Shown: positions 18,009-26,054 of the stretch, one piece after another
How the letters are laid out: every line of letters begins with the position of its first letter
Numbering within the stretch: the first letter of the stretch is position 1
Assembly: GCA_946534895.1 (NCBI GenBank)
Contig: CAMNDE010000005.1
Location: forward strand, 1 to 64,000
DNA from: UBA2943 sp946534895
Lineage (GTDB): Bacteria; Bacillota; Clostridia; Christensenellales; Aristaeellaceae
Direction: 5' to 3'
DNA length: 64,000 nucleotides
The notes under the pieces: generated by a model
What the model saw: only the letters and a program-made list of their open reading frames with translations
Told to the model about the DNA's origin: nothing
The model's database searches: none
Translations under genes and position numbers: made by a program

Positions 18009-18575
18009 TTACTTGTTGCCCAGAAGGCTGCCCACAACATTGCCCAGAACGTCACCCATCAGCGAGCCCACTGAATCCGCCGCCTGGCTCATGATGCTTC
18101 CGGCATCCTCGCCCTTGAGCACTTTCAGTGCGTTCTTCTTCGCATCCGAGCTGGCTTCGCGGTAAGCCTCAATCAGTTTCCGCTCCGCAGCGGTCACTTT
18201 CATGGTGCTGTTCGCATTGGCCGGTGTCTTGGCGGCAGTTTTCTTGGACGCCGCTGTCGTCTTGGCCTTTGCCGTGGTTTTCCTGGCAGTCGTCTTGGCC
18301 GTCGTCTTCTGAGCAGTCTTGGCCGCAGTCTTCGATGCGGTCTTGGCGGAAGAACCCTTGTCCGCTTTTGCCGCGTTCAGCAGGGATGCCTGGGTCACCC
18401 CTGTCACCTTGGCAATCTGCTTGAGCTGATCCTGGGAGGGAATCAGATCCCCACGCTCCGCTTTGCTGACATCATTGGCGGACATGCCCAGTCCCACCTT
18501 CGCGGCCAGCTTTTCCTGCGTCAGACCGGCCTTGCCTCTCGCTTCCTTGATCAGTGCGCCTACCGTGTTTGCCAT
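18009..18575 (-). CDS. XRE-type HTH protein with Lys/Ala/Thr-rich histone-H1-like tail
   Basis: A 188-residue protein in three parts. Residues 3-68 form a helix-turn-helix of XRE type (LTQEKLAAKVGLGMSANDVSKAERG). Residues about 72-118 are a low-complexity basic tract of KTAAKT/TTAKTTARKT repeats, like the C-terminal tails of histone H1 and bacterial HU/Hc-type nucleoid proteins. Residues about 125-188 are a separate segment ending in a Gly-rich amphipathic pattern (VGSLMGDVLGNVVGSLLGNK). ATG 18575 lies 7 bases after a perfect AAAGGAGG; upstream in-frame ATGs have no such site. It follows holA by 67 bases. A role in non-specific DNA binding or nucleoid organisation is inferred from composition. 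The C-terminal segment is unrecognised. Confidence 0.85.
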   Translation of the reverse strand: MANTVGALIKEARGKAGLTQEKLAAKVGLGMSANDVSKAERGDLIPSQDQLKQIAKVTGVTQASLLNAAKADKGSSAKTASKTAAKTAQKTTAKTTARKTTAKAKTTAASKKTAAKTPANANSTMKVTAAERKLIEAYREASSDAKKNALKVLKGEDAGSIMSQAADSVGSLMGDVLGNVVGSLLGNK

Positions 18576-18642
18576 GCCTTTGCCTCCTTTATGTATCATG
18601 TTCAGAACCCTCATGGTTCCATCAGCCTGTTTCATGCCCGCT

Positions 18643-19659
18643 TCAGGCGGTCCTGCCCTGCTTCTGAATCTGGATCAGGCCGAACAGGAGATTCTCCACA
18701 CACCCGTTCTGTGCCATCTGCCCGCTCTTCAGACGGTAGTCTGTCTCCAGGCACAGGGAAATGCACTGTCTCAGCTGAGCTTCCGTGTACCGGTTCAGAT
18801 GCTTCATCCGCTCCCGGATCACAAAGTCGCGCATGCCGGTAATTGCCGCCATCTCCTGCGGTTTTTTCCCTTCCGCTCTGAGCATGCTCAGTTTCATGAG
18901 ATCCCGGTACTGGCTGCCCAGAATATAGATGATCATGAACTCGCTCTCTCCGGCATTGAGCATGTCGGACAGAATATGGAACGCTTTCTCCGTCCTGCCG
19001 GACACCACCGCATCCGTCATCTCCCAGGTCCGGTATTCCTGGCTGCGCGTGGCAATATTCCGGATATCCTCCGGAAGAATCTGCTTCCGGTCTCCGGCAT
19101 GCCCGGCCAGCTTGGCAATCTCCTGCTTGAGCAGCATGGAATCCGAGCCCGAGGTGAACACAAGCGCTTCCGCCGCGTCCCCGCTGCAGGCATAGCCCAG
19201 TTCCCGGAAGCTGTCACAGATCCAGTCCGTCAGCTCGCGGCCTTCCATGGCCCTGAAGGATACCATCTGCCCGCACTGGCTGATCGCCTTCACCATCTGC
19301 CGGCGGTTGTCCACCTTGCCATGGCAGTAGAAGACCAGAACGCAGGTATCCGGGATCTGCCGGATATAGCTGAGCAGTTCCTTGGACACTTCCCGCCCGC
19401 CCACCAGGGACGGATCATCCATCACCGTCACCAGGCGCTTTTCCGAGATCATGGGCAGCGTATCGCAGGCCATCATGATCTCCTCCGGTGAGCTCCCCTC
19501 CAGCACGGCGCTGTTGAAGTCCGCCATGCCGTCCTGGAACAGTGCGGCCGTCATTTTCTGGAGCATGTCCTTTTTCAGGTTCTCATCCGGGCCTTCAAAG
19601 AGATACACTCCCTGGATCTTTCCTGCACTGATCATTTTCTCCAGTGCTTTTCTCTCCAA
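18643..19659 (-). CDS. holA: DNA polymerase III, delta subunit
   Basis: The clamp-loader delta subunit opens the beta sliding clamp and loads it with the tau/gamma and delta' subunits. At 338 residues it is of normal length. The N-terminal part shows the expected pattern (IQGVYLFEGPDENLKKD, LVTVMDDPSL, LVFYCHGKVDNRR), followed by the collar region ending CVENLLFGLIQIQKQ. I chose a TTG start at 19659 because GGAGGG lies 6 bases upstream and similarity begins at LERKALEKM. The longer frame to 19752 runs through the preceding gene and has no ribosome site of its own. The ribosome site overlaps the end of the MBL-fold gene, so the two are probably cotranscribed. Confidence 0.93.
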   Translation of the reverse strand: MERKALEKMISAGKIQGVYLFEGPDENLKKDMLQKMTAALFQDGMADFNSAVLEGSSPEEIMMACDTLPMISEKRLVTVMDDPSLVGGREVSKELLSYIRQIPDTCVLVFYCHGKVDNRRQMVKAISQCGQMVSFRAMEGRELTDWICDSFRELGYACSGDAAEALVFTSGSDSMLLKQEIAKLAGHAGDRKQILPEDIRNIATRSQEYRTWEMTDAVVSGRTEKAFHILSDMLNAGESEFMIIYILGSQYRDLMKLSMLRAEGKKPQEMAAITGMRDFVIRERMKHLNRYTEAQLRQCISLCLETDYRLKSGQMAQNGCVENLLFGLIQIQKQGRTA

Positions 19660-19672
19660 AACGATCCCTCCG

Positions 19673-20389
19673 TCAGAAATCCACGCACATGCCCTTTTCC
19701 GCAAGCATGGCAGCCGGATAGATTTCCCGTGCTTCCCTGAGAATGGACGCATGGTCCACCGTCACATTGATGTGCGTGAGGATCAGCTTCCGGACGCCGG
19801 CTTCCCGGGCGATCCGGGCGCAGTGTGCCGAGGAAAGGTGCGGTTTTGCCTCACTCCAGGACCTGCTGTCAAAGGCCGAATCCGCAAGCAGAAGGTCCGC
19901 TCCCCGGGCATATTCCGCCAGTCCGGGCTGGGTATTGGTATCCCCGGTAAAGCAGAAAACCTTATCCCCGCAGGTAATCCGGTACATCACGGACGGAACC
20001 GGATGCCTGGCCGCGAATACTTCCACTTCCATGCTGCCAACCTGGAAGCGTTCGCCAGGCGCAACGCGCGTCACGTCGAACCAGGGGTTTGACGCCGCTT
20101 CCAGACTTGTGGACGACTTTTCATCCACAGGCCCCCATAGGGGCAGCTTTCTGCCCATGGCCTGCAGCCGGTAGCCGAGAATGGCCACATCCGCGGTATG
20201 ATCCGCGTGCCAGTGGGACAGAACCACGCCCGTCACATCCTCCGGCGCCATATACCGGGTCAGCTCGGCCAGCGTGCCGCTGCCCAGGTCCAGGATCAGG
20301 GAAGTATCCCCGTCTGTCAGAAGATAGCCGCTAGTGGCTCCGCCGGGTTCCGGAAACCCGCCGTTCATGCCCAGAATTCTCAGCTGCAT
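19673..20389 (-). CDS. MBL-fold metallohydrolase (RNase Z-like subgroup)
   Basis: A 238-residue cytoplasmic metallo-beta-lactamase-fold hydrolase. The di-metal motif HWHADH is intact, with additional ligands in FTGDTNTQPG and a late LILTHIN histidine. The opening LGMNGGFPEPGGATSGYLL and the overall length resemble the RNase Z/YhfI-like group of small phosphodiesterases. It lacks the RNase Z exosite arm as far as I can see, so tRNA 3'-end maturation is not assumed. ATG 20389 follows AAGGGGTG. It is transcribed just ahead of holA, with only 13 bases between the genes. Confidence 0.85.
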   Translation of the reverse strand: MQLRILGMNGGFPEPGGATSGYLLTDGDTSLILDLGSGTLAELTRYMAPEDVTGVVLSHWHADHTADVAILGYRLQAMGRKLPLWGPVDEKSSTSLEAASNPWFDVTRVAPGERFQVGSMEVEVFAARHPVPSVMYRITCGDKVFCFTGDTNTQPGLAEYARGADLLLADSAFDSRSWSEAKPHLSSAHCARIAREAGVRKLILTHINVTVDHASILREAREIYPAAMLAEKGMCVDF

Positions 20390-20480
20390 GTCGTTCACCC
20401 CTTCATTTTCTGGCTGTATTATACATCCCGCGAAAGCAAAAAACCATGTTCTGTCATGCGCCTTAAGGAAAAAGCCCAGC

Positions 20481-20504
20481 AAAAAGCGTCCGGATACGCT
20501 TTTT
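20481..20504. terminator. Terminator downstream of hibernation factor gene
   Basis: AAAAAGCG (20481-20488) pairs with CGCTTTTT (20497-20504). It is symmetrical and so can act both ways. A second palindrome, GCGTCCGGACGC at 20507-20518, could compete with its fold. Confidence 0.75.
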
Positions 20505-20607
20505 CGGCGTCCGGACGCGGAATTCCTTTATTCAGTTCTAACAGCTGCGGTCAGGCATGTCTCCGGAACTTCTCTGACAAAATCCTCCTCCGGGCTGCCT
20601 GATTACC

Positions 20608-21147
20608 TTATGCCTCGGGCTCGAGCAATCCAAGACTCCCATCCTTACGTGTATAAAGCACATTGGTGACACCCGTATCGACATTCACAAAGACGAAGAA
20701 CGCATGTCCGAGCAGCTCCATCTGAATGGCTGCATCCTCCACAGACATCGGCCGCACAGGGAAGGTCTTGCGACGCACCACCTGCGGTATGCCCTCTTCC
20801 GGCTCATCTTCCTCAATATAGATCGGCTCACTGGCAAAGGCATCTTCACGAAGCCGCTTGCCCAGCTTGGAACGATGACGGTGAATCTGGCGTTCCATCT
20901 TGGTCAGCGCTTCGTCTATGGCTGCGAACAGATTGCCCTGAGCAGAAGCTTCGGAGCGGAGGATTACGTTGTTTCCCATCGGAACGGTGATTTCCACGAC
21001 CCTCAGGTCGCCCTTGTCTTTCCGCATCTTGATCTGCATTTCCGTTTCATTGAGCAGATACCGTTCCATTTTCTTTGTCTTGCGTTCGATACGCTGTTCT
21101 ATACCAGGGGTTAAGGACATATTGCGGGTCGTAATACTCAAATTCAT
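20608..21147 (-). CDS. hpf: Ribosome hibernation promoting factor, long form
   Basis: A 179-residue long-form HPF/RaiA that binds the 30S decoding region and joins ribosomes into inactive 100S dimers in stationary phase or stress. The N-terminal S30AE domain covers about residues 1-100. A short linker follows, then the C-terminal dimerisation domain (about 115-175), with the typical VRRKTFPVRPMSVEDAAIQME and HAFFVFVN blocks. The gene uses an ATG after AAAGGAGC. It is monocistronic, with a terminator downstream. The 292 bases upstream, to the next gene, hold that gene's terminator at 21373-21404. I saw no consensus sigma-A promoter there, so hpf may use an alternative sigma factor or a weak site. 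Confidence 0.96.
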   Translation of the reverse strand: MNLSITTRNMSLTPGIEQRIERKTKKMERYLLNETEMQIKMRKDKGDLRVVEITVPMGNNVILRSEASAQGNLFAAIDEALTKMERQIHRHRSKLGKRLREDAFASEPIYIEEDEPEEGIPQVVRRKTFPVRPMSVEDAAIQMELLGHAFFVFVNVDTGVTNVLYTRKDGSLGLLEPEA

Positions 21148-21372
21148 AGCTCAAGCTCCTTTCGGCATGAAAACGATCATGCAGAGGCAGCTGTCAGAAA
21201 TTGCTGCCCCCGCAAATGGTGTTGAGCCATCGGAAGCACCTTCTTTCCATTGGTCGGTCCTTTGGGCTTTGTTGCACTGTTAATATTCTCGCTGAAGAGC
21301 GGAATTCCTGCATCAATCCGGGATAAATGTGGACATTTTTTACAAATCGTACTTCAGGAAGCATCCGGACGG

Positions 21373-21404
21373 AAAAAAGGTCCCGCAGTCACAGCTGCGG
21401 GACC
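21373..21404 (-). terminator. Terminator of the cellobiose phosphorylase gene
   Basis: A 10-bp perfect stem (21379-21388 with 21395-21404) with a 6-base loop. In minus-strand sense it is followed by TTTTTT (21378-21373). Confidence 0.93.
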
Positions 21405-21439
21405 CGAATCACCGATATGAAATCAGAAGCACCCTTCGC

Positions 21440-23884
21440 TCACCCGAGCACCACGACAACCTCATGGCACTTTCCGTCGCCAAAGGCGGGCAGCACATTG
21501 CCTTCGATCTTTCTGCCGTCCACGGTCACCTCACGGACGCCGCGGCAGACATGATCGGGATTCCGGAATTCAATGGCATACTCGGCTCCGCGGAAGCGGC
21601 GCTTGACGCAGTATCCGTCCCAGGTGGAAGGAATGCAGGGGTCCACCTTCAGTCCGTCCCAGTCCGGCTTGATGCCCAGAATATACTGGGAAATGACATA
21701 GAAGTTCCATGCCGCCGTGCCGGTAAGCCAGCTGTTCTTGGCCTGCCCGAAGTTCGGAGCATCCTTGCCGGCGATCATCTGGCTGTATACATACGGCTCC
21801 ATACGGTGCTTGTCGGAAATCTCCTCGCGGTAGGCAGGCGCGATCCTGGAATAGAGATCAAATGCCCGGTCGCCGTGTCCGACCACGGTTTCCGCCGCAA
21901 TGATCCAGGGATTGTTGTGACAGAAAATGCCGGCATTTTCCTTGTATCCCGGCGGATAGCTGCTGACTTCGCCAAGCTCTTTGTGATAGGTCTTGTAGGC
22001 CGGCTGCAGCAGCACGATGCCGTGCTCCGTCTCCAGGTATTTGTGCACGCTCTCCAGTGCCTTTTCCGCCCTGCCGTCTTCCAGGCCGATGCCGGCCATG
22101 ACGCAGTAACCCTGGGATTCAATGAAGATCTTGCCGTCTTCGCACTCGTGGCTGCCGACCTTGTGGCCCATGGCGTCATAGGCGCGCACAAACCATTCGC
22201 CGTCCCAGCCGTCACGCAGCACAGCCTCGCGCATTTCCGCAATGGCCGCTTCCTGCTCCCGGGCCTTGTCCTCGCGGCCCAGGCGGCGTTCCATGGCCAC
22301 CAGTTCCGGTCCGATGGACACGAACATGCCGGCGATGAGCACAGACTCGGCTACCCGGTCATCCGGTGCGTCGGGATTCGAGAAGGTCTGGAAGCTCTCG
22401 TCCGGAACCTCGGAGAAGCAGTTGAGGTTCAGGCAGTCATTCCAGTCAGCCCGGCCGATGAGCGGGAGTCCGTGCGGTCCGCGGTTGTTCACCACGTGGC
22501 CGAAGCTCACTTCCAGGTGCTCCAGCAGGGTTCCGCAGTCCTCGGGATTGCAGTCATAGGGCGTGGCTTCCTGCAGGATGCCCTCGTCCCCGGTTTCCTT
22601 GATATAGGCTGCCGTGCCGGCAATCAGCCACAGCGGGTCATCATTGAAGCCGCCGCCGATGTCATTGTTGCCCTTCTTGGTCAGGGGCTGATACTGATGG
22701 TAGCAGCCGCCGTCGCGGAACTGGGTGGCAGCGATGTCCAGGATACGCTCACGTGCCCTTTCAGGGATCTGATGCACAAAGCCCAGCAGGTCCTGGGAAG
22801 AGTCGCGGAAGCCCATGCCGCGGCCGATGCCGGACTCGAACATGGAAGCCGAGCGGCTCATGTTGAAGGTAACCATGCACTGGTAGGGATTCCAGATATT
22901 GACCATGCGTGAAAGCTTTTCATCCCCGGTGGTCAGGGTATAGGCGCTGAGCAGGTTGTCCCAGTGCCGCTTCAGGGCCTGGAAGGCTTCCTCCACCTGC
23001 GCGTCCGTGGTGAGACGGTCCAGGAGAGCCCTGGCGGGCTTTTTGTTGATCACACCGGGGGCAGCAAACTTCTCCGCTTCCGGGAGTTCCACATAGCCCA
23101 GCACGAAATTGAAGACTTCAGGCTTTCCGGGATTCAGCGTCACATGGAACTGCTGCACGCCCACAGGCTGCCATCCGGAGGCAATGGAGTTCAGCGTCCG
23201 GTCCTCAAACACGGCCCGGGGTTCGTTAAACCCGTTGTACAGGCCGAGGAAGGAATCCATGTCCGTCTCGAACCCGTCCACCGGCCGGTTCACGCCCAGG
23301 AACGCATAGTGGTTCCGGCGCTCGCGGTACTCGGTCTTGTGATAGATGACACCGTTTTCCACTTCCACTTCACCGGTGGAGAAGTTGCGCTGGAAGTTCA
23401 GCATGTCATCCTGCGCGTTCCACAGGCAGAACTCCACAAAACTGGTCAGGGACACCTGCCGGGGCTCCGTGCCAAGGTTTTCCAGGGTCACCTGATGCAC
23501 TTCCGCGTTGATGCCCAGCGGCACAAACGAGCGCTGCGTGCAGGCAATGCCGTTCTTTTCGCCGCGGATCACGGTATATCCCATGCCGTGCCGGCACTCA
23601 TACCGGTCCAGCTCCGTCTTCACGGGCTTCCAGCCGGGATTCCAGACCACGTCGCCGTCCTTGACATAGAAATAGCGGCCGCCGTTGTCCACGGGCATGT
23701 TGTTGTAGCGGTAGCGGGTGATACGGCGCAGACGCGCATCGCGGTAGAAACAGTATCCGCCGGATGTATTGCTGATCAGGCCGAAAAATTTTTCGCTGCC
23801 CAGATAATTGATCCATGGGTAGGGCGTACGGGGCGTTTCAATGACATATTCACGCCGTGCGTCATCAAAATGTCCGTATTTCAT
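21440..23884 (-). CDS. Cellobiose phosphorylase (GH94)
   Basis: Cytoplasmic GH94 enzyme of 814 residues, the usual length. It cleaves cellobiose with phosphate to glucose-1-phosphate and glucose, saving ATP. The N-terminus (MKYGHFDDARREYVIETPR, then PYPWINYLG) and the RITRYRYNN and YECRHGMGYT blocks resemble clostridial cellobiose phosphorylases rather than cellodextrin or chitobiose enzymes. The proposed general-acid Asp lies in GRADWNDCLNLN, near residue 480. ATG 23884 follows GGAGG by 8 bases; the earlier ATG has no ribosome site. No cellobiose transporter is adjacent. Specificity is inferred from recalled sequence patterns and is fairly sure. Confidence 0.92.
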   Translation of the reverse strand: MKYGHFDDARREYVIETPRTPYPWINYLGSEKFFGLISNTSGGYCFYRDARLRRITRYRYNNMPVDNGGRYFYVKDGDVVWNPGWKPVKTELDRYECRHGMGYTVIRGEKNGIACTQRSFVPLGINAEVHQVTLENLGTEPRQVSLTSFVEFCLWNAQDDMLNFQRNFSTGEVEVENGVIYHKTEYRERRNHYAFLGVNRPVDGFETDMDSFLGLYNGFNEPRAVFEDRTLNSIASGWQPVGVQQFHVTLNPGKPEVFNFVLGYVELPEAEKFAAPGVINKKPARALLDRLTTDAQVEEAFQALKRHWDNLLSAYTLTTGDEKLSRMVNIWNPYQCMVTFNMSRSASMFESGIGRGMGFRDSSQDLLGFVHQIPERARERILDIAATQFRDGGCYHQYQPLTKKGNNDIGGGFNDDPLWLIAGTAAYIKETGDEGILQEATPYDCNPEDCGTLLEHLEVSFGHVVNNRGPHGLPLIGRADWNDCLNLNCFSEVPDESFQTFSNPDAPDDRVAESVLIAGMFVSIGPELVAMERRLGREDKAREQEAAIAEMREAVLRDGWDGEWFVRAYDAMGHKVGSHECEDGKIFIESQGYCVMAGIGLEDGRAEKALESVHKYLETEHGIVLLQPAYKTYHKELGEVSSYPPGYKENAGIFCHNNPWIIAAETVVGHGDRAFDLYSRIAPAYREEISDKHRMEPYVYSQMIAGKDAPNFGQAKNSWLTGTAAWNFYVISQYILGIKPDWDGLKVDPCIPSTWDGYCVKRRFRGAEYAIEFRNPDHVCRGVREVTVDGRKIEGNVLPAFGDGKCHEVVVVLG

Positions 23885-23916
23885 GGGAATCGCCTCCATT
23901 TTCATTTCGATGTCTC

Positions 23917-23925
23917 AGTATACCA
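23917..23925 (-). promoter_or_regulatory. Extended -10 promoter for cellobiose phosphorylase
   Basis: On the minus strand the site reads TGGTATACT, a TG-extended -10 about 33 bases from the start codon. No good -35 is present. Confidence 0.5.
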
Positions 23926-23975
23926 CAAACTGGCCCGGACGCCCACTTCCTGCGGACAGGATTCTGGAATTCCTC

Positions 23976-24004
23976 TTGCCACCGGCCCATGATCGTGACA
24001 TAAT
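23976..24004 (+). promoter_or_regulatory. Sigma-A promoter for the small gene/M20 dipeptidase pair
   Basis: TTGCCA (23976-23981), a 17-bp spacer and CATAAT (23999-24004), about 32 bases before ATG 24036. Confidence 0.72.
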
Positions 24005-24035
24005 GGCCTGGATGCACTGGATTGGAGGAATGTTC

Positions 24036-24326
24036 ATGGCACAGGCCCTCTGGGTTCGCACCATACGTCACCACAAAATGGACCGCCAGATCGTGGTCCC
24101 CTGTACCCGGCACGACCCGCAGGACGCGCTCAGCCAGGCACTGACGAAGCTGGATCTCTCACGTCCCCTCTGGCTGGACAAGAACCAGAAGGAATGGGAT
24201 GATTTCGGCCAGACGCGTTTTCTGCCCGACGCCTTCCTTGAATCCGTGGACTTCGAACGTCTCGAGATTGAATACATTGATCCGGACGCGCCCAAGCGCC
24301 GGTCCAATGATCCCCGGAATGCCTGA
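24036..24326 (+). CDS. Small conserved-looking protein of unknown function
   Basis: A 96-residue cytoplasmic protein without membrane segments. ATG 24036 follows GGAGGA by 7 bases; longer in-frame versions would start upstream of the promoter and are rejected. The sequence is charged, with an N-terminal basic stretch (RTIRHHKMDRQIVVPC) and an acidic C-terminal half (FLESVDFERLEIEYIDPD). I do not recognise the family. It is 20 bases upstream of an M20 dipeptidase and shares its promoter, so the two are probably co-expressed. No function is proposed. Confidence 0.75.
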   Translation: MAQALWVRTIRHHKMDRQIVVPCTRHDPQDALSQALTKLDLSRPLWLDKNQKEWDDFGQTRFLPDAFLESVDFERLEIEYIDPDAPKRRSNDPRNA

Positions 24327-24346
24327 TCTGCAAGGAGGAAAGCTTC

Positions 24347-25711
24347 ATGAAATCCAAGGTTTTTGCTCTGCTTGACGCCTGGAAGGAAGACTATGCCCAG
24401 ACGCTTATGCGCTATGTGGAAGTGCCCAGCCTGAAGGCGGCGCCCCTGCCCAATGCGCCTTTCGGTGCCGAAGTCCGGCGCATGCTGGATATGGCCATGG
24501 AAGACTGCCGCAAGTTCGGCTTCGTCATCAGGGATTTTGACGGCTATGCCGCGGATGCCACCCTGGGCGACGCGCCGGAAGCCATTGCCGTGCTCGCGCA
24601 CCTGGACGTGGTGCCTGCCGGGGACGGCTGGGATACCCCGCCCTTTGAGGCCGTGCGCAAGGATGATCTGGTTTACGGCCGCGGCACCGGCGATGACAAG
24701 GGTCCCGCCATTGCCGCCATGTATGCCATGCGCGCCATCCGCGAGGCCGGCGTGCCCCTGAAGCGGTCCATCCGTCTGATCCTGGGCTGCGACGAGGAAA
24801 GCGGCTGGGATGACATGGCCTATTACTGCGCACATACGGAGATGCCTGAAACCGGCTTCTCTCCGGATGCCTCCTTCCCGCTGATCAATACGGAAAAGGC
24901 CATGCTGAGCCTGGGCATGAGCGCCCCGCTGAGTCCGGAAGGGCTGCAGGTGCTGGAAATGTACACCGGCGAGCGCATGAACGTCATTCCCGGGGAATGC
25001 GTATGCGTGGTAAGCGGCGGTGCGGAAACCGTGGACGCTGTCCGCGCGTTCAGTCAGGAGACCGGCATGGACTATAAGGCAGAGCTCACAGACAAGGGCG
25101 TCCGGATCACTGCCACCGGCATTCCCGGACATTCCGCCTATCCCGCCGGCCGCCGCAACGCCATCGGCATGATGCTCGTGCTTCTCCGCCGTCTCGGCGT
25201 GCAGGGCCCGCTGGCCGCTCTGGCCGATCTCTACGGCATGGAGAGCAACGGCGCGTCTCTGGGCATTGCCTATTCCGACGAGGTTTCCGGTGCCCTCACC
25301 TGCAACATGGGCATTCTGCATCTGGAAAACGGACGCGTCTACGCCACGCTGGACAACCGTGTGCCCATTACCGCTGACCTGGATCAGATGGAAAAGACGC
25401 TGAGGGAAAAGCTTTCCGGCTTCACCATTGAGCATCTCAAGAAAACCGCGCCGCATCATGTTCCTGCCGACAGCGAGCTGGTCACCTGCCTGCTCGGCGC
25501 GTACCATGACAATACCGGCCTGCCCGCCGTTCCCGAATACACCGGCGGCGGCACCTATGCCAAGGTGCTCAAGCAGGGCGTTGCCTTCGGCGCCTATTTC
25601 CCGGATGACCCGGACCTTGCGCACCAGGCCAATGAATATGTGAACCTGAACAAGATGATCCTCGCGGCAAAGATCTATGCCGATGCCCTGATGCGCCTGT
25701 GCGCCGAATAA
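24347..25711 (+). CDS. M20-family dipeptidase (PepV/Sapep type)
   Basis: A 454-residue cytoplasmic zinc dipeptidase that would cleave dipeptides, finishing peptide use. Metal and catalytic blocks are visible: VLAHLDVVPAGDGW (ligand His and catalytic Asp), YGRGTGDDKGP (bridging Asp), LGCDEESGW (catalytic Glu and ligand Glu) and a late EYTGGGTYAK. A lid domain (about residues 190-330) is inserted in the catalytic domain, as in PepV. The start ATG follows AAGGAGGAAAG. Length and motif order match PepV well. A strong bidirectional terminator follows. Confidence 0.93.
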   Translation: MKSKVFALLDAWKEDYAQTLMRYVEVPSLKAAPLPNAPFGAEVRRMLDMAMEDCRKFGFVIRDFDGYAADATLGDAPEAIAVLAHLDVVPAGDGWDTPPFEAVRKDDLVYGRGTGDDKGPAIAAMYAMRAIREAGVPLKRSIRLILGCDEESGWDDMAYYCAHTEMPETGFSPDASFPLINTEKAMLSLGMSAPLSPEGLQVLEMYTGERMNVIPGECVCVVSGGAETVDAVRAFSQETGMDYKAELTDKGVRITATGIPGHSAYPAGRRNAIGMMLVLLRRLGVQGPLAALADLYGMESNGASLGIAYSDEVSGALTCNMGILHLENGRVYATLDNRVPITADLDQMEKTLREKLSGFTIEHLKKTAPHHVPADSELVTCLLGAYHDNTGLPAVPEYTGGGTYAKVLKQGVAFGAYFPDDPDLAHQANEYVNLNKMILAAKIYADALMRLCAE

Positions 25712-25723
25712 GCGCCGGCACAG

Positions 25724-25762
25724 AAAACTGCCTTCCCGCGTGCATGCGGAAAGGCAGTTTTT
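25724..25762. terminator. Bidirectional terminator
   Basis: AAAACTGCCTT (25724-25734) pairs with AAGGCAGTTTT, and a CCGC/GCGG inner stem extends it. T-runs follow on both strands. It separates the convergent dipeptidase gene and the polA operon. Confidence 0.92.
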
Positions 25763-25776
25763 CATGTCCGGGCATT

Positions 25777-26028
25777 TTACCCCTGCAGGCCCTGCTCCTG
25801 ACGCTCCATGTTTTCCACGACCACGTCGTAGATTTCGCCCAGAGTGGCTGCATACTCCAGCAGCTGCCAGGGCTCATTGGTATGGAAATGGATCTTGATC
25901 AGGTCCTCGTCGCCCACGGCCAGAAGGCTGTCGCCCTTCAGATTGGCGGTGATGTAGTCGAAAATGGCGTCCTCGTCCAGGTTATGTCCGTCGATGAGCA
26001 GCTGAGTGTCAAACTTGAATTCCAGCAT
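25777..26028 (-). CDS. Stand-alone FakA C-terminal-like domain protein
   Basis: An 83-residue protein that resembles only the C-terminal part of FakA, the ATP-binding subunit of fatty acid kinase. The matching blocks are a beta strand followed by IDGHNLDEDAIFDYI, GDSLLAVGDEDLIKIHFHTN and LLEYAATLGEIYDVVVENM. In FakA this region follows the kinase and middle domains and helps engage the FakB partner. Here the kinase (DhaL) and middle domains are absent, and the ATG at 26028 has its own GGAGAGG site, so this is not a recent 5' deletion. It lies 26 bases behind polA. I rely on remembered family patterns; the function of the isolated domain is unknown. Confidence 0.75.
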   Translation of the reverse strand: MLEFKFDTQLLIDGHNLDEDAIFDYITANLKGDSLLAVGDEDLIKIHFHTNEPWQLLEYAATLGEIYDVVVENMERQEQGLQG

Positions 26029-26054
26029 GGTTTCCTCTCCTTTTCCCAATTCCT

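Noticed and set aside
18257..18360. Repetitive DNA that could be a minisatellite or CRISPR remnant
   Set aside because: The repeats are irregular and follow codons for Lys, Thr and Ala in the HTH protein's basic tail.
21329..22912. 527-residue plus-strand frame opposite cellobiose phosphorylase
   Set aside because: It begins before that gene's terminator and is antisense to its conserved catalytic region, with no recognisable protein family.
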